Notes: a model not told the origin generated them from the letters alone. A stretch of DNA of 64,000 nucleotides from Anaerolineaceae bacterium (GCA_016841525.1 JAENYZ010000002.1:268078-332077), one strand, 5' to 3'; counted from the stretch's first letter, positions 26,001-36,029 are shown. Made by a program: numbers and translations.

Positions 26001-26977
26001 CCGTCTTTGACGGTGCAACGGAATATGAAATTGAAGCTGAATTAGCCCGTGCCTGGATGATCGACAGGGCATGGGAAGTCACAGGTGATAAAGCCTGGGA
26101 TTGGTTGAAACAGCAAGAATATGACCCGGATGCGATTCAGGATGATGACGAAGTACGATTACTTTATCTTGAAGAATGGTTGGGTGATCGCGGTTATGAT
26201 GTCTACGAATTCAGCGCAAACCGTGACTATGCACGCCGCGTGACATTGAAAGAATGGCTCCGTGACGAAGGTTATGATCCGGAGAAGATCACTTTCTTTG
26301 AAACGGATGAAGTTTCTTTGTTGGAGCGTGACGATCAGGATACTGCAGCTATCAATGCTTGTCTTCAGCTGTGGATAGAATCCTACGGATATGAGGTTGA
26401 TAAAAAACTGGGCGAAGAAGAATTAAAGGTAAGGGCACGTGAGGTGATGAAGGAAGTTGATCGCCCCATGCCAACCCTTGGTAAACAAAAATTGCGTGAC
26501 GGCATGACTGGTGAATATTATGATCATCCTGTCACTGTAGGTTTGATGACAGTACTCAAACTTCACCATCTTGTTGAAGACAAAGTGCACGCCCGGTCAA
26601 CTGGCCCATACAGCCTTGTGACTCAGCAGCCCTTGGGCGGCAAAGCTCAATTCGGCGGACAGCGCTTTGGTGAGATGGAAGTTTGGGCGCTTGAAGCTTA
26701 CGGCGCAGCTTATACATTGCAAGAAATGCTAACTGTGAAATCCGATGATGTAACAGGTCGTGTGAGCACCTACGAGGCAATCGTAAAGGGAGAACCCATT
26801 GAAGACCCGGGCATTCCTGCAGCCTTCAAGGTTCTGGTAAAAGAGATGCAAAGTTTGGGTCTTGCAATTGAAGCTGTTCTGGATAACGGTGATATAAACA
26901 CCTTTGGTAAGGACGAAGATAAAGCACGAATTCCAAACACGCCCACTGGTCTGATCAGCATTGGGAGGGATATCTAA
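23072..26977 (+). CDS. rpoB: DNA-directed RNA polymerase subunit beta, with lineage-type insertion
   Basis: This is a catalytic core subunit of RNA polymerase, 1301 residues long, starting at an ATG behind AGGAGAG. The rifampicin region [20 protein letters not shown] is intact in layout, with Glu at the position of E. coli Asp516. Other core motifs are [43 protein letters not shown] and [20 protein letters not shown]. Between [11 protein letters not shown] (about residue 977) and [11 protein letters not shown] (about 1139) lie roughly 160 residues where E. coli and Thermus have about 30. This insert holds a repeated W-L-x4-G-Y-D motif. rpoC does not follow: the next gene is rpsL behind its own promoter. 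Confidence 0.98.
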   Translation: MADLLPVKSYRRIPVGLDLPKLIQVQMDSFERLKREGFHSLFAEVSPIESYNKGMQLYFPTGDDFSKEWDLKYWYEDPKNTIEECLERDLTYASPLYVTVLLKGKEIPEPIKQDLFMGDFPEMTPKGTFIINGTERVVVNQLIRSPGVYFERELDRATGRYLSTAKMIPDRGAWMEFETRKHDYIIIKFNRRRTTPITVFLRALAEVDDGIPLEDSPIKTGSDEELMALFEDVDNNPDRPFIASSINQEPDWDLSDGKTVAQAALIEFFKRLRPGDPPTLENAKEFLEEQLFDYRRYDLERVGRYKLNQKLDQDIPISHRTITKSDIVLLVRRMIEINNGVERGDDIDHLGNRRVKTVGELIQNKLRVGLRRMERVIRERMSIRDQDQVSPTSLVNIRPVVASLREFFGSSQLSQFMEETNPLSELRHKRTLSALGPGGLRRERAGFDVRDVHHTHYGRICPIETPEGPNIGLIGRMATYATVNEYGFIETPYRKVLKSLKPSDDLLGRELREDIKDPETDEVVAEKGERITEALAKKLSKLERDRILVTPFVTDDYQYLSADREDKFVIAQANAPLNEHNEFMRRVSCRYHSGFKISTPEEIDYMDVAPQQIVGVSAALIPFLEHDDANRALMGSNMMAQAVPLVRPEIPIVSTGMEAHSAIDSGQLVVAEEDGEVVSVTGRMIKVRESDGNIRIYNLQKYRRSNQSTCIDQRPAVIKGQRVKKGQIIGDSSSSVDGNLALGQNVLIAFVSWEGGNFEDAILISEKLVQEDRYTSVHIEKHEVEARDTKLGPEEITRDIPNVGEETIRNLDEHGIIRIGAEVGPNDILVGKITPKGEKELTPEERLLRAIFGEKSRDVKDTSLRMPHGEKGTVVDVKVFTREENSDLKAGVDMMVRVSVAQRRKVTEGDKMAGRHGNKGVISMVVPVEDMPFLENGRPIEIILNPLSVPGRMNLGQLLEVHLGWAAERLAFRALTPVFDGATEYEIEAELARAWMIDRAWEVTGDKAWDWLKQQEYDPDAIQDDDEVRLLYLEEWLGDRGYDVYEFSANRDYARRVTLKEWLRDEGYDPEKITFFETDEVSLLERDDQDTAAINACLQLWIESYGYEVDKKLGEEELKVRAREVMKEVDRPMPTLGKQKLRDGMTGEYYDHPVTVGLMTVLKLHHLVEDKVHARSTGPYSLVTQQPLGGKAQFGGQRFGEMEVWALEAYGAAYTLQEMLTVKSDDVTGRVSTYEAIVKGEPIEDPGIPAAFKVLVKEMQSLGLAIEAVLDNGDINTFGKDEDKARIPNTPTGLISIGRDI

Positions 26978-27015
26978 AGCCAACTTTTTGGGAAAAATGA
27001 TTCAAGCAAATTTGC

Positions 27016-27044
27016 TTGACGACCCCGAAGGTGCATGGTAGAAT
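27016..27044 (+). promoter_or_regulatory. Promoter of the str operon (rpsL)
   Basis: TTGACG, a 17-base spacer and TAGAAT. It lies about 40 bases after the rpoB stop and about 145 bases before the rpsL start. Confidence 0.8.
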
Positions 27045-27064
27045 CATCCCTCGTTACCTTCAAG

Positions 27065-27143
27065 CTGGCCCTATAATACCGGCCAGTCCCTGGAGGAAAA
27101 ATTGGATAGCAGTGAGGCCATCTTGAAAGATGATGATGGCCTC
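27065..27143 (+). promoter_or_regulatory. Two-hairpin leader of rpsL
   Basis: CTGGCC/GGCCAG (27065-27070, 27081-27086) and GAGGCCATC/GATGGCCTC (27114-27122, 27135-27143) form two stems within the str leader. This is plausible for ribosomal-protein feedback control, but no known consensus is recognised. Confidence 0.5.
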
Positions 27144-27189
27144 CATTATTGGAAGAAGATATTATTTAGTTTTAGATTTGGAGGCAAAT

Positions 27190-27606
27190 GTGCCAACCAT
27201 TAACCAATTGATACGCAAAGGCCGAAAATCGAAACGCAACAAGAGCAAGTCACCTGCGCTGCAGTATACGTATAATTCTCAAAAGCAGAAACGTATTCGT
27301 CAGCCCAAGGGTGCACCGCAGAAACGCGGTGTTTGCACGGTCGTGCGTACAATGACCCCTAAGAAACCGAACTCCGCTTTGCGGAAGATCGCCCGTGTGC
27401 GATTAACGAACCATATGGAAGTAACGGCTTATATTCCTGGCGAAGGGCACCAATTACAGGAGCACTCTGTTGTGCTCGTGCGAGGTGGTCGTGTTAAGGA
27501 CCTGCCTGGTGTTCGTTATCATGTTGTCCGCGGCACACTGGATTCGACTGGTGTTGAGGATCGCTCACGCGGTCGCTCAAAATATGGCGCCAAAAAGCCC
27601 AAATAG
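27190..27606 (+). CDS. rpsL: 30S ribosomal protein S12
   Basis: S12 lies at the decoding centre. It has 138 residues from a GTG at 27190 (GGAGG at -6), giving the usual start [11 protein letters not shown]. The longer reading from 27130 runs into the leader hairpin. KKPNSALRK and GGRVKDLPG, the loops where streptomycin mutations occur, are wild type. It is the first gene of the str group. Confidence 0.97.
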   Translation: MPTINQLIRKGRKSKRNKSKSPALQYTYNSQKQKRIRQPKGAPQKRGVCTVVRTMTPKKPNSALRKIARVRLTNHMEVTAYIPGEGHQLQEHSVVLVRGGRVKDLPGVRYHVVRGTLDSTGVEDRSRGRSKYGAKKPK

Positions 27607-27625
27607 CCAGTTGGTCCGTTTAAGT

Positions 27626-27696
27626 TAGGGCGAAGCATTTTAATCGGTCTCATAGGGGATAGTTTAGATGCTTTGCCCTATTTTAATTTTTGTTTT
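27626..27696 (+). terminator. Terminator-like stem between rpsL and rpsG
   Basis: TAGGGCGAAGCAT (27626-27638) pairs with ATGCTTTGCCCTA (27668-27680), 12 Watson-Crick pairs plus one G-U. A U-rich run (TTTTAATTTTTGTTTT) follows. It is either an attenuator or a partial terminator inside the str operon, directly before the rpsG ribosome site. Confidence 0.7.
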
Positions 27697-27711
27697 ATGT
27701 AAGGAGTAAGA

Positions 27712-28182
27712 ATGGCGCGTAGATATACACCAGAAAAACGAGAAATCACACCTGATGTTCGATTTAAGAATCTGGATGTTCAGATGATGATCAATCGAAT
27801 CATGATCAAAGGTAAAAAGAGCACAGCCACAAGGCTGATGTATGATGCCCTTGATTTGATTGAAGATCGCACTGGTAAAGACCCGATAGAGACATTCGAT
27901 GCAGCACTGAAGAACGTCTCCCCACTGATGGAAGTACGCCCACGACGAGTGGGTGGTGCGACCTACCAGGTGCCAATGGAAGTGGACCCCAGCCGCCGGA
28001 AGACTCTGGCGATGCGCTGGATCATCACAGCCTCGCGGGCACGACCGGGTAAATCCTATGCGGAAAAGCTGGCGAATGAATTGATGGATGCTGCCACAAA
28101 CAGCGGCGCAGCATACCGCCGTCGAGAAGAAGCTCACCGTATGGCAGAAGCCAACCGCGCTTTTTCCCATTTTCGCCTCTAA
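27712..28182 (+). CDS. rpsG: 30S ribosomal protein S7
   Basis: This is the primary binder of the 16S 3' domain and has 156 residues. It begins MARRYTPEKREI and has GKKSTATRLMYDAL and the MRWIITASRARPGKSYAEKL block. An AAGGAG site precedes the ATG. S7 is the classic feedback regulator of the str operon, and the stem just upstream could be its target (inference). Confidence 0.97.
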   Translation: MARRYTPEKREITPDVRFKNLDVQMMINRIMIKGKKSTATRLMYDALDLIEDRTGKDPIETFDAALKNVSPLMEVRPRRVGGATYQVPMEVDPSRRKTLAMRWIITASRARPGKSYAEKLANELMDAATNSGAAYRRREEAHRMAEANRAFSHFRL

Positions 28183-28222
28183 GAACTTTGTGATTTTACT
28201 GAATCCGATTGGATGAATAGTC

Positions 28223-30301
28223 ATGCCTGACGTACAAGAATATCCATTAGAAAGATACCGCAACATTGGTATTATCGCGCATATTGATGCCGGTAAAACC
28301 ACGACAACTGAGCGGATTCTTTTCTACACTGGCAAGACTTACCGTTTGGGTTCAGTTGACGAGGGGACAACCGTCACAGATTGGATGGAGCAGGAGCGCG
28401 AGCGTGGGATCACTATTGTTTCTGCTGCTATAACAACCTTATGGAAAGATTACAAAATCAATTTAATTGATACCCCCGGTCACATTGACTTCACTGCTGA
28501 AGTTCAGCGATCCTTGCGTGTGTTGGATGGCGGTGTTGTGGTCTTTGATTCGGTGCAAGGTGTGGAGCCTCAGAGTGAGACTGTGTGGCGGCAGGCTGAT
28601 CGTTATGCTGTCCCAAGAATTTGCTTTGCTAACAAGATGGACCGCGTTGGCGCTTCTTACGAACGTACGCTGGCATCCATTGAAGATCGCCTAGGTGCGA
28701 AACCTTTGGGCATGCAAGTTCCGATTGGCAGGGAAGAGGCTTTTGTTGGTATGATTGATTTACTGACAGAGCAAGCGATCTTTTTTGAAGATGAATTAGG
28801 CAGCCAACCGAGGTATGCTGAAATCCCTGAAAACATGGTGGATATTGTCAAGGAAAGGCGTTTTGAACTTGTTGAGCGCATTGTTGAACTTGACGATGAT
28901 TTGACCATGAAATATCTTGAAGGCAAAACGCTCCCACTGGACGAAATGAAATCTGTATTGCGAAAAGCAGTGTTGGAAAACAAGATTTACCCGGTGTATT
29001 GCGGTTCTTCCTTAAAGAATAAAGGCGTACAGCCCTTGCTGGATGCCGTTATTGATTATTTGCCATCCCCGCTTGACGTACCTCCTGTTGTGGGCATTCA
29101 GCCTTCAACGGAAGAAGAAGTCTCACGACCGCCGGAAGATGATGCACCAATGTCTGCGCTGGTCTTTAAAATTGTGACCGATCCATATGTTGGGCGCTTA
29201 GCCTATATTCGGGTTTATTCGGGCAAAATCAAAAAAGGTTCCACCTATCAAAACACCTCACAGGATAAAAAAGAACGCGTAGGACGTTTGCTGCGTATGT
29301 ATGCAGACCACCGTGAAGATGTGGATGAATTAGGTCCTGGCGATATTGGCGCCATTTTGGGGTTGAAGCAAAGTTACACTGGTGATACCTTAAGCGATCC
29401 TTCGAATCATATCATTCTTGAAACTATCAGCTTCCCTGAACCGGTTATCTCTGTTGCGATTGAACCCAAAACCATTGCTGACCAGGATAAAATGGGCATC
29501 GCTCTGCAGAAACTGTCAGAAGAAGATCCAACATTCAAGGTCAGGCAGGACGAGGAAACGGGTCAAACGATCATCTCTGGTATGGGTGAACTTCACCTGG
29601 ATATTCTCGTTGATAGAATGCTGCGCGAGTTCAAAGTTCAGGCAAATGTCGGCAATCCACGTGTTGCCTACCACGAGACGATCACAAGAACTGTCCCTGA
29701 ATCTGAATACAAGTTTGTAAAACAAACGGGTGGGCATGGGCAATACGGTCATGTTGTTTTGCGAATTGAGCCCCTTGAAAGTGGGTCGGGTTTTGTATTT
29801 GATGAAGAAATCCGCGGCGGATCCATTCCACAAGAATTTATCCCCGCTGTTGAAAAGGGTGTCAAAGAAGCGGTTGAAAGCGGCGTTGTTTCTGGTTACC
29901 CGATGACGGACCTGAAAGTGACACTGCTTGATGGTTCGTACCACGAGGTCGATTCAAGTGATATGGCTTTTCGAATGGCAGCCATTTTCGCGTTTCGCGA
30001 AGGCGTGCCAAAGGGAAGGCCTGTATTACTCGAACCGATTATGAAGGTTGAGGTTGTTGTACCTGAAGAACACACAGGCGATGTTCTGGGACAGATCAGC
30101 TCCCGACATGGAAATGTGTTAGGCATGGATTTGCGGCCTGGTAATGCCCAGGCAGTTCATGCGGAAGTACCTTTAGCAGAAATGTTTGGTTATGCAACTG
30201 AACTCCGTTCTGCTACAAAAGGACGCGGTGTGTTTACCATGGAGTTTAAGCATTATGCACCGGTCTCAGAAGCTGTTATGAAAAAAATAACAGGATACTA
30301 A
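28223..30301 (+). CDS. fusA: Elongation factor G
   Basis: This is the translocation GTPase, 692 residues. G-motifs are AHIDAGKTTTTE, ERERGITI, DTPGHIDF and NKMDR. Domain IV carries TGGHGQYGHV and domain V carries MEPIMKVEV-like LEPIMKVEVVVPEE. The length and the DWMEQERERGITI signature fit canonical EF-G rather than the EF-G2 paralogue. It starts 40 bases after rpsG. Confidence 0.98.
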   Translation: MPDVQEYPLERYRNIGIIAHIDAGKTTTTERILFYTGKTYRLGSVDEGTTVTDWMEQERERGITIVSAAITTLWKDYKINLIDTPGHIDFTAEVQRSLRVLDGGVVVFDSVQGVEPQSETVWRQADRYAVPRICFANKMDRVGASYERTLASIEDRLGAKPLGMQVPIGREEAFVGMIDLLTEQAIFFEDELGSQPRYAEIPENMVDIVKERRFELVERIVELDDDLTMKYLEGKTLPLDEMKSVLRKAVLENKIYPVYCGSSLKNKGVQPLLDAVIDYLPSPLDVPPVVGIQPSTEEEVSRPPEDDAPMSALVFKIVTDPYVGRLAYIRVYSGKIKKGSTYQNTSQDKKERVGRLLRMYADHREDVDELGPGDIGAILGLKQSYTGDTLSDPSNHIILETISFPEPVISVAIEPKTIADQDKMGIALQKLSEEDPTFKVRQDEETGQTIISGMGELHLDILVDRMLREFKVQANVGNPRVAYHETITRTVPESEYKFVKQTGGHGQYGHVVLRIEPLESGSGFVFDEEIRGGSIPQEFIPAVEKGVKEAVESGVVSGYPMTDLKVTLLDGSYHEVDSSDMAFRMAAIFAFREGVPKGRPVLLEPIMKVEVVVPEEHTGDVLGQISSRHGNVLGMDLRPGNAQAVHAEVPLAEMFGYATELRSATKGRGVFTMEFKHYAPVSEAVMKKITGY

Positions 30302-30346
30302 ACTATTATTTGATATTATTTATTAGATTGAGGAGTAATTTATAAA

Positions 30347-31549
30347 ATGGCCAAGGAAAAATTTGATCGCTCAAAGCCGCACCTCAACGTGGGAACAATG
30401 GGACATATTGACCATGGTAAGACCACGCTGACAGCGGCGATCACCAAGGTTCAGGGATTAAAGAAACTTGCGGATTATCGAGACTTCTACTCGATTGACA
30501 ATGCGCCGGAAGAAAAAGAGCGCGGCATCACCATCAACATTTCGCACGTTGAATACCAGACAGAAAAACGGCACTATGCGCACATCGACATGCCTGGGCA
30601 CCGAGACTACATCAAGAACATGATCACAGGTGCAGCGCAGGTTGACGGTGCGATATTGGTGGTGGCAGCACCCGATGGTGCCATGCCCCAAACCAAAGAG
30701 CACGTGTTGTTAGCGCGCCAGGTGGAAGTGCCCAGCATTGTGGTATTCCTGAACAAAATTGACATGATGGATGACCCGGAACTGTTGGAGCTGGTGGAGC
30801 TGGAACTTCGAGAGATGTTGGACGGCTACGGCTTCCCCGGGGATGAAATTCCGATCATTCACGGCAGTGCATTGAAGGCGCTGGAGTCAGAATCAACAGA
30901 TCCGAATGCACCGGAATACCAGTGCATCATCGAGTTGATGGACGCAGTAGACAGCTACATTCCGGAACCGGTACGTGAGACGGACAAACCCTTCATGATG
31001 CCAGTGGAAGATGTGTTCTCGATCAAGGGACGCGGCACGGTTGTGACGGGACGAATTGATCGCGGCGTGATCCACACGGGAGACCCGGTGGAAATCGTTG
31101 GTTTGCAAGAGAAGAGCATGAACTCGGTCGTAACGGGTGTTGAGATGTTCCACAAACTGCTTGACGAAGGTATGGCGGGCGACAATGTAGGTTTGCTGCT
31201 GCGCGGTATCGGTCGAGATGAGGTGGAGCGCGGTATGGTTGTATCTAAACCAGGCAGCATCACACCGCACACCAAGTTTGAAGGTGAAGTATATGTCTTG
31301 ACCCGAGAAGAAGGTGGACGACACAGTGCGTTCTTCAGCGGTTATCGACCGCAGTTCTTCATCCGGACGATGGATGTGACCGGAACGGTGACATTACCGG
31401 AAGGTGTTGAGATGGTCTTGCCTGGCGATCGTGTGACCATTGAAGTAGAGCTGATTGTGCCAGTGGCATTGGAAAACGGTTCACAGTTCGCAATCCGCGA
31501 AGGTGGTCTGACGGTAGGTGCTGGCGTTATCTCAAAGATTATTGAGTAA
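30347..31549 (+). CDS. tuf: Elongation factor Tu
   Basis: EF-Tu delivers aminoacyl-tRNA to the ribosome. It has 400 residues. P-loop [10 protein letters not shown], effector [12 protein letters not shown]3 [12 protein letters not shown] (catalytic His kept, Arg in place of the usual Ala) and NKID are all visible. The GGAG site is at the normal distance. Base composition is richer in G+C at third positions than the flanking genes, as expected for a highly expressed gene. Confidence 0.98.
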   Translation: MAKEKFDRSKPHLNVGTMGHIDHGKTTLTAAITKVQGLKKLADYRDFYSIDNAPEEKERGITINISHVEYQTEKRHYAHIDMPGHRDYIKNMITGAAQVDGAILVVAAPDGAMPQTKEHVLLARQVEVPSIVVFLNKIDMMDDPELLELVELELREMLDGYGFPGDEIPIIHGSALKALESESTDPNAPEYQCIIELMDAVDSYIPEPVRETDKPFMMPVEDVFSIKGRGTVVTGRIDRGVIHTGDPVEIVGLQEKSMNSVVTGVEMFHKLLDEGMAGDNVGLLLRGIGRDEVERGMVVSKPGSITPHTKFEGEVYVLTREEGGRHSAFFSGYRPQFFIRTMDVTGTVTLPEGVEMVLPGDRVTIEVELIVPVALENGSQFAIREGGLTVGAGVISKIIE

Positions 31550-31568
31550 GGTTTATTAGGAAAACATT

Positions 31569-31877
31569 ATGGCTAAACAAAAGATTCGTATACGTCTGAA
31601 GGCTTATGATCATCGAGTCATCGATCAATCTGCAAGGCGGATTGTGGAAACAGCTGAGCGCAGCGGCGCACAGGTTGCTGGTCCGGTACCCTTGCCAACC
31701 AAAATTGAACGATTCACAGTGATGCGTTCACCATTTATCGATAAAGACTCGCAGGAGCATTTTGAGATCCGAACTCACAATCGTTTGATTGATGTTATGG
31801 ACCCGGACTCAAAAACCATTGATATGTTGATGCGCCTGAATTTGCCGGCTGGCGTCGATATCGAAATTAAGATTTAG
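31569..31877 (+). CDS. rpsJ: 30S ribosomal protein S10
   Basis: S10 also serves as antitermination factor NusE. It has 102 residues. [17 protein letters not shown] and [18 protein letters not shown] are diagnostic. It follows tuf by 19 bases. A 288-base gap separates it from rplC, which is unusual because S10 normally leads the L3 block directly. Confidence 0.97.
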   Translation: MAKQKIRIRLKAYDHRVIDQSARRIVETAERSGAQVAGPVPLPTKIERFTVMRSPFIDKDSQEHFEIRTHNRLIDVMDPDSKTIDMLMRLNLPAGVDIEIKI

Positions 31878-31957
31878 CATTTGTGTCGTAGGGTTGCCTG
31901 CGGGTGAATTCCGACAAAATTGAAATTCAGCTGCAGGGAATCAATAAAAATTGATAC

Positions 31958-31986
31958 TTGGCAAACTTACCTTAAGATGGTAAAAT
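31958..31986 (+). promoter_or_regulatory. Internal promoter for the rplC block
   Basis: TTGGCA, a 17-base spacer and TAAAAT lie in the rpsJ-rplC gap, about 180 bases before rplC. Confidence 0.65.
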
Positions 31987-31992
31987 AGGCAG

Positions 31993-32130
31993 GTTTGGGC
32001 TTAAAGCCCAACTTTTAAGGTGGCATAAGAACATTTCTTGCCGTAGTCCCAAAGAATACGGAAGGGTCGCGGAGGAAAGGTTGACTGTGCTGCGGTCGGA
32101 GATGATGCAGCCGTGCCCAGGCTGACAGTC
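31993..32130 (+). ncRNA. Structured leader RNA upstream of rplC
   Basis: Several stems follow the internal promoter: TTGGGC/GCCCAA near 32000, AAGAA/TTCTT near 32030, CCGTA/TACGG near 32050, and a long two-part arm with GACTGT-GCTGC (32083-32093) against GCAGC (32107-32111) and ACAGTC (32125-32130). This is consistent with a ribosomal-protein autoregulatory leader. I cannot match it to a known L3/L4 leader family. Confidence 0.5.
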
Positions 32131-32165
32131 TCGTCAAAATAATTTGTAACAGGAGAATATCGAAT

Positions 32166-32795
32166 ATGTTTAAAGGGCTAATTGGACGAAAAGTTGGTAT
32201 GACCCAGGTTTTCGATGAAAATGGGGCTGCGTTCCCCGTAACACTCATCGAAGCTGGGCCTTGTTATGTAACCCAGGTTAAGACCGATGAAAAGGATGGT
32301 TATTCTTCGGTTCAAATTGGGTTCGAAGAGGTGAAACCTGATCGTTTAACTCGGGGGGAGCTCGGACACCTCAAACGCAATAATTTGCCACCATTAAAAG
32401 TACTACGAGAATTTAAGACGAAATCTCCAGACGTCTCGGAAGGCGACCAGCTAAAGGCTGACGTCTTTGAAAAGGACGAACATGTAGATATTATCGGAAC
32501 CAGCAAGGGCCGTGGTTTCGCCGGTGTGGTGAAACGATACGGTTTTGCAGGTGGTCCGAAAACACACGGTCAGTCAGACCGATGGCGCGCACCCGGTTCC
32601 CTGGGCTCCGGCACGACCCCCGGTCGTGTTTGGAAAGGCAAACGTGGCCCTGGGCGAATGGGAAACGAGATCGTGACATCGTCGAATGTTCGCGTAGTGT
32701 TGGTGGACCCGGAACGTAATTTATTAGCAGTTGATGGCTCTGTGCCAGGCCCAAAGGGCGGCATGGTAGTAATCAAGCCTGCCCGGAAACAATAA
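32166..32795 (+). CDS. rplC: 50S ribosomal protein L3
   Basis: L3 has 209 residues and is an early assembler of 23S rRNA. GLIGRKVGMTQVFDENG opens the protein, and GTSKGRGFAGVVKRYGF with GSLGSGTTPGRVWKGKRGPG forms the loop near the peptidyl-transferase centre. CAGGAG precedes the ATG. It is the first gene after the structured leader. Confidence 0.97.
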   Translation: MFKGLIGRKVGMTQVFDENGAAFPVTLIEAGPCYVTQVKTDEKDGYSSVQIGFEEVKPDRLTRGELGHLKRNNLPPLKVLREFKTKSPDVSEGDQLKADVFEKDEHVDIIGTSKGRGFAGVVKRYGFAGGPKTHGQSDRWRAPGSLGSGTTPGRVWKGKRGPGRMGNEIVTSSNVRVVLVDPERNLLAVDGSVPGPKGGMVVIKPARKQ

Positions 32796-32838
32796 GAAGC
32801 CCGGTTGGGCGATAGCCAGTAATGGGAGTTGAGTAATC

Positions 32839-33468
32839 ATGGAAGTTGATGTCTTCAACATGCAGGGTAAAAAAGTCAGCACGGTAGATCTACCTGCTGC
32901 AATTTTTGAAGCCCCAGTAAAAGTTGATTTGATGCATCAGGCATATGTCAGGCAGATGGCCAACAGCCGCCTTGGGACGCATTCGACAAAAGGTCGAAGT
33001 GAAGTTTCCGGTGGTGGTCGTAAACCCTGGCGCCAAAAAGGTACAGGGCGTGCCCGGCAAGGCTCTATCCGAGCTGCGCAATGGGTTGGCGGCGGTAAAA
33101 TTTTTACCCCCAAACCACGCTCATACGAAAAGGCAATGCCTAAAAAGATGCGCAGGGCTGCTTTACGGTCTGCTTTAACAGTAAAAGCTTCAGAAGGCGA
33201 AATCATCATGATGGATGAGTTCAAATTGGATGAAGTGAAGACCCGTAAAATGGCAGAAGTATTCCAGGCAGTTGCAGGCGAGAGCACCGTTTTATTGGTG
33301 ATCCCAGAAAACAGCCCGGAATACAGCGATGTAAAAAAGGCTTGTGCCAACCTCGCCAATGTAAAGACCCTGATAGCCAGTTATTTAAATATCCGTGATC
33401 TTTTGGGTTATAAAAATATTGTCATGCCCGTTGCGTCACTGGATGTAATTGAAGCTTATCTCGGATAG
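32839..33468 (+). CDS. rplD: 50S ribosomal protein L4
   Basis: L4 has 209 residues and lines the exit tunnel. The loop [21 protein letters not shown] is family-typical. In enterobacteria L4 represses its own operon, so the rplC leader is a candidate target here (inference). Confidence 0.97.
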   Translation: MEVDVFNMQGKKVSTVDLPAAIFEAPVKVDLMHQAYVRQMANSRLGTHSTKGRSEVSGGGRKPWRQKGTGRARQGSIRAAQWVGGGKIFTPKPRSYEKAMPKKMRRAALRSALTVKASEGEIIMMDEFKLDEVKTRKMAEVFQAVAGESTVLLVIPENSPEYSDVKKACANLANVKTLIASYLNIRDLLGYKNIVMPVASLDVIEAYLG

Positions 33469-33481
33469 GTAGGAAGGAATC

Positions 33482-33787
33482 ATGAAAAAATCAGTATTTG
33501 ACATCATCCGCCGACCGATCGTTACCGAGAAATCGAATTATCAGTCTTCATATTTGAACCAATATGTGTTTGAAGTTGATCTTGATGCAACCAAAACAAG
33601 CGTCAAAGATGCAATTGAAACGATTTTCGATGTCAAGGTAGAACGAGTTAATGTAATGATCGTGCCCGCCAAACAATCACGAAGCATGCGAAACCGTCGA
33701 ATGCGGACTCGCTCAAGCGCTTATAAAAAAGCAATCGTGACCCTAGCTGAAGGCGAGCGCATCCCGATTTTTGAAGGGGTGGAGTAA
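33482..33787 (+). CDS. rplW: 50S ribosomal protein L23
   Basis: L23 has 101 residues and sits at the tunnel exit, where trigger factor and SRP dock. [16 protein letters not shown] and [19 protein letters not shown] are diagnostic. Its stop overlaps the rplB start by one base. Confidence 0.97.
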   Translation: MKKSVFDIIRRPIVTEKSNYQSSYLNQYVFEVDLDATKTSVKDAIETIFDVKVERVNVMIVPAKQSRSMRNRRMRTRSSAYKKAIVTLAEGERIPIFEGVE

Positions 33788-34632
33788 TGGCAGTAAAAGT
33801 ATATAAACCAAAAACACCCGGTACTCGTCATAAGACCAGCTACACTTTTGAAGAGATTACCAAGACAACGCCGGAACGTTCATTAATTGTTCCATTGAAA
33901 AAGCGTTCTGGACGAAACATGTACGGCCGGATAACTGTTCGCCATCGTGGTGGTGCTCATAAGCGTTATATCCGATTGGTGGATTTCAAGCGGGATAAGC
34001 TTGAAGTACCTGCGACAGTTGCGGCCATTGAATATGATCCAAACCGGACTGCCCGTTTAGCTTTATTGCACTATGCAGACGGTGAGAAGCGCTACATTGT
34101 CGCTCCTGTTGGCTTGATGGTTGGCGATAAGGTTTTATCCGGTGAGGTTGCCGATATTCGTCCTGGCAACAGCATGGCCCTGGCGAACATTCCTGTCGGC
34201 ACAACAATTCACAATATTGAATTGCAACCCGGTAAGGGCGGCCAGATGGTCCGTTCAGCAGGAACCTCAGCGCAACTGCTTGCAAAAGAAGGCAAATATG
34301 TACAGGTGCGATTGCCATCGGGAGAGGTCAGACTTGTTTTGCAAAATTGTCGGGCAACCATTGGCCAGGTAGGCAATGTGGATCATTCAAACATTAAACT
34401 TGGCAAAGCTGGACGCAAACGCCATATGGGTCGACGTCCTGAAGTACGCGGTTCTGCGATGAGTCCCCGCGACCATCCACATGGTGGTGGTGAAGGACGA
34501 TCGCCAATTGGTATGCCTGGTCCGAAGAGTCCCTGGGGTAAACCCACTTTGGGCAAGAAGACCCGACATAACAAACGAACAGACAAATACATTGTTCGCC
34601 ATCGCTCACAAGCGAAACGGCGACGTAAGTAA
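33787..34632 (+). CDS. rplB: 50S ribosomal protein L2
   Basis: L2 has 281 residues. [18 protein letters not shown] and the C-terminal [14 protein letters not shown] block, with the conserved His near the peptidyl-transferase centre, identify it. It is translationally coupled to rplW. Confidence 0.98.
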   Translation: MAVKVYKPKTPGTRHKTSYTFEEITKTTPERSLIVPLKKRSGRNMYGRITVRHRGGAHKRYIRLVDFKRDKLEVPATVAAIEYDPNRTARLALLHYADGEKRYIVAPVGLMVGDKVLSGEVADIRPGNSMALANIPVGTTIHNIELQPGKGGQMVRSAGTSAQLLAKEGKYVQVRLPSGEVRLVLQNCRATIGQVGNVDHSNIKLGKAGRKRHMGRRPEVRGSAMSPRDHPHGGGEGRSPIGMPGPKSPWGKPTLGKKTRHNKRTDKYIVRHRSQAKRRRK

Positions 34633-34664
34633 TCGATTAGTATAGCGAGAAAGAGGACGCAATT

Positions 34665-34952
34665 ATGTCGCGATCGCTGAAGAAGGGGCCCTATATCGCC
34701 CCGAAGTTATTGAAGAAAATTGAAACGATGAACGACAAAGGTGAAAAGAAAGTTATCCGCACCTGGAGTCGTGCCAGTACGATTTTCCCCCAGATGGTAG
34801 GTCATACCATTGCCGTTCATGATGGACGTCGTCATGTGCCGATCTACATCACTGAAAACATGGTCGGTCATCGTCTGGGTGAATTTGCCCCAACACGATT
34901 TTTCCGTGGCCACGTTGTCGCTGGTCGAGCTGAAAAGCGCGCCAAGAAATAA
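34665..34952 (+). CDS. rpsS: 30S ribosomal protein S19
   Basis: S19 has 95 residues. [36 protein letters not shown] and [11 protein letters not shown] are diagnostic of this 16S head protein. A GAGAAAGAGG site precedes the ATG. Confidence 0.97.
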   Translation: MSRSLKKGPYIAPKLLKKIETMNDKGEKKVIRTWSRASTIFPQMVGHTIAVHDGRRHVPIYITENMVGHRLGEFAPTRFFRGHVVAGRAEKRAKK

Positions 34953-34967
34953 GAAGGGTAATGAGAA

Positions 34968-35309
34968 ATGGCTACTGATATTCGAGCGAAATTAAGTAAT
35001 CTTGATACGTCAGCCCAGAAAGCCCGTCTTGTGGTTGATCTGGTCCGTGGTAAACCTGCGGAAGAGGCGTTGACAATTTTGAAGTTTATACCAAACAAGG
35101 CTGCAAAACCGGTTCATAAGCTGATCCAATCAGCAATCGCCAATGCAGAGGAAAATTTTGGTGTCTCAAGAGATGATCTGTATGTGCACAAGATTTTTGC
35201 AGACGAAGCACCTACCCGAAAATGGCGGCGTTTTGGCGCACGAGGCAGATTTAAGCCGATACTGCGACGGAAGTCTCATGTCACAGTGATCTTGCGAGAA
35301 ATGGAGTAA
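34968..35309 (+). CDS. rplV: 50S ribosomal protein L22
   Basis: L22 has 113 residues and contributes to the exit tunnel. SAQKARLVVDLVRGKPAEEA and the C-terminal hairpin GARGRFKPILRRKSHVTVIL are typical. It starts 16 bases after rpsS. Confidence 0.97.
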   Translation: MATDIRAKLSNLDTSAQKARLVVDLVRGKPAEEALTILKFIPNKAAKPVHKLIQSAIANAEENFGVSRDDLYVHKIFADEAPTRKWRRFGARGRFKPILRRKSHVTVILREME

Positions 35310-35351
35310 AAAAATGCTGGATACTATTATTGAGAAGAGCCAGGAGTAATT

Positions 35352-36029
35352 ATGGGTCGTAAAGTACATCCGACTGGATTTCGATTAGGAATTAATAAGC
35401 CTTGGAAAGCACGCTGGTTTGCAGAAGGCATCGATTTTCAAGATCAACTGCACCAGGATCTTGCGATCCGCAAATTGATCCGCGAGAAGAATGACCGAGC
35501 AGGCGTTTCTGATATTCAAATCGAACGTTTTCCTGGTAAAGTGAAAATTTTTGTCCACACAGCAAAACCTGGTATTTTGATCGGGCGCGGCGGCGAAAAT
35601 GTGAAGGATCTGCGAAGTGATTTGGAAGCACTCACAGGTGAGAAAATTGATCTTGAAGTCAAAGAGATCAAGACTCCCGATTTGGATGCTTATCTTGTCG
35701 CTGAAAATATTGCAGGTCAGCTTGTTCGCCGAATCAGCTACCGACGGGCAATGCAGCGCGCAATTCAGCAAGGAATGCGCCAGGGCGCTGAAGGCGTCAA
35801 GGTAATGGTTTCTGGCCGTTTAGGCGGCGCTGAAATGTCCCGCAGCGTTTGGTTGCGAGAGGGACGTGTGCCTTTGCAGACGCTTCGTGCCGATATTGAT
35901 TACGCCCAAACAGAAGCCCTGACAACCTATGGACAAATTGGTATCAAGGTTTGGATTTATAAAGGTGAGATCATGCCTCAGGTGGAAGAGGAAGCAGAAT
36001 CCACTGAAGGCGTCTATGTCAGTGAGTAA
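35352..36029 (+). CDS. rpsC: 30S ribosomal protein S3
   Basis: S3 has 225 residues and a central KH domain ([19 protein letters not shown]). The C-terminal domain contains [20 protein letters not shown]. It forms part of the mRNA entry channel. A small TGCCGG/CCGGCA hairpin follows at 36035-36055, before rplP. Confidence 0.97.
   Translation: MGRKVHPTGFRLGINKPWKARWFAEGIDFQDQLHQDLAIRKLIREKNDRAGVSDIQIERFPGKVKIFVHTAKPGILIGRGGENVKDLRSDLEALTGEKIDLEVKEIKTPDLDAYLVAENIAGQLVRRISYRRAMQRAIQQGMRQGAEGVKVMVSGRLGGAEMSRSVWLREGRVPLQTLRADIDYAQTEALTTYGQIGIKVWIYKGEIMPQVEEEAESTEGVYVSE

Noticed and set aside
27130-27189. N-terminal extension of rpsL
   Set aside because: The added 20 residues are translated from the leader hairpin. 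The GTG at 27190 has a GGAGG site and gives the universal S12 start.
27664-28302. 212-codon antisense frame over rpsG
   Set aside because: It covers the rpsG coding region in reverse, and the product is Cys/His-rich with no family. It is a shadow.
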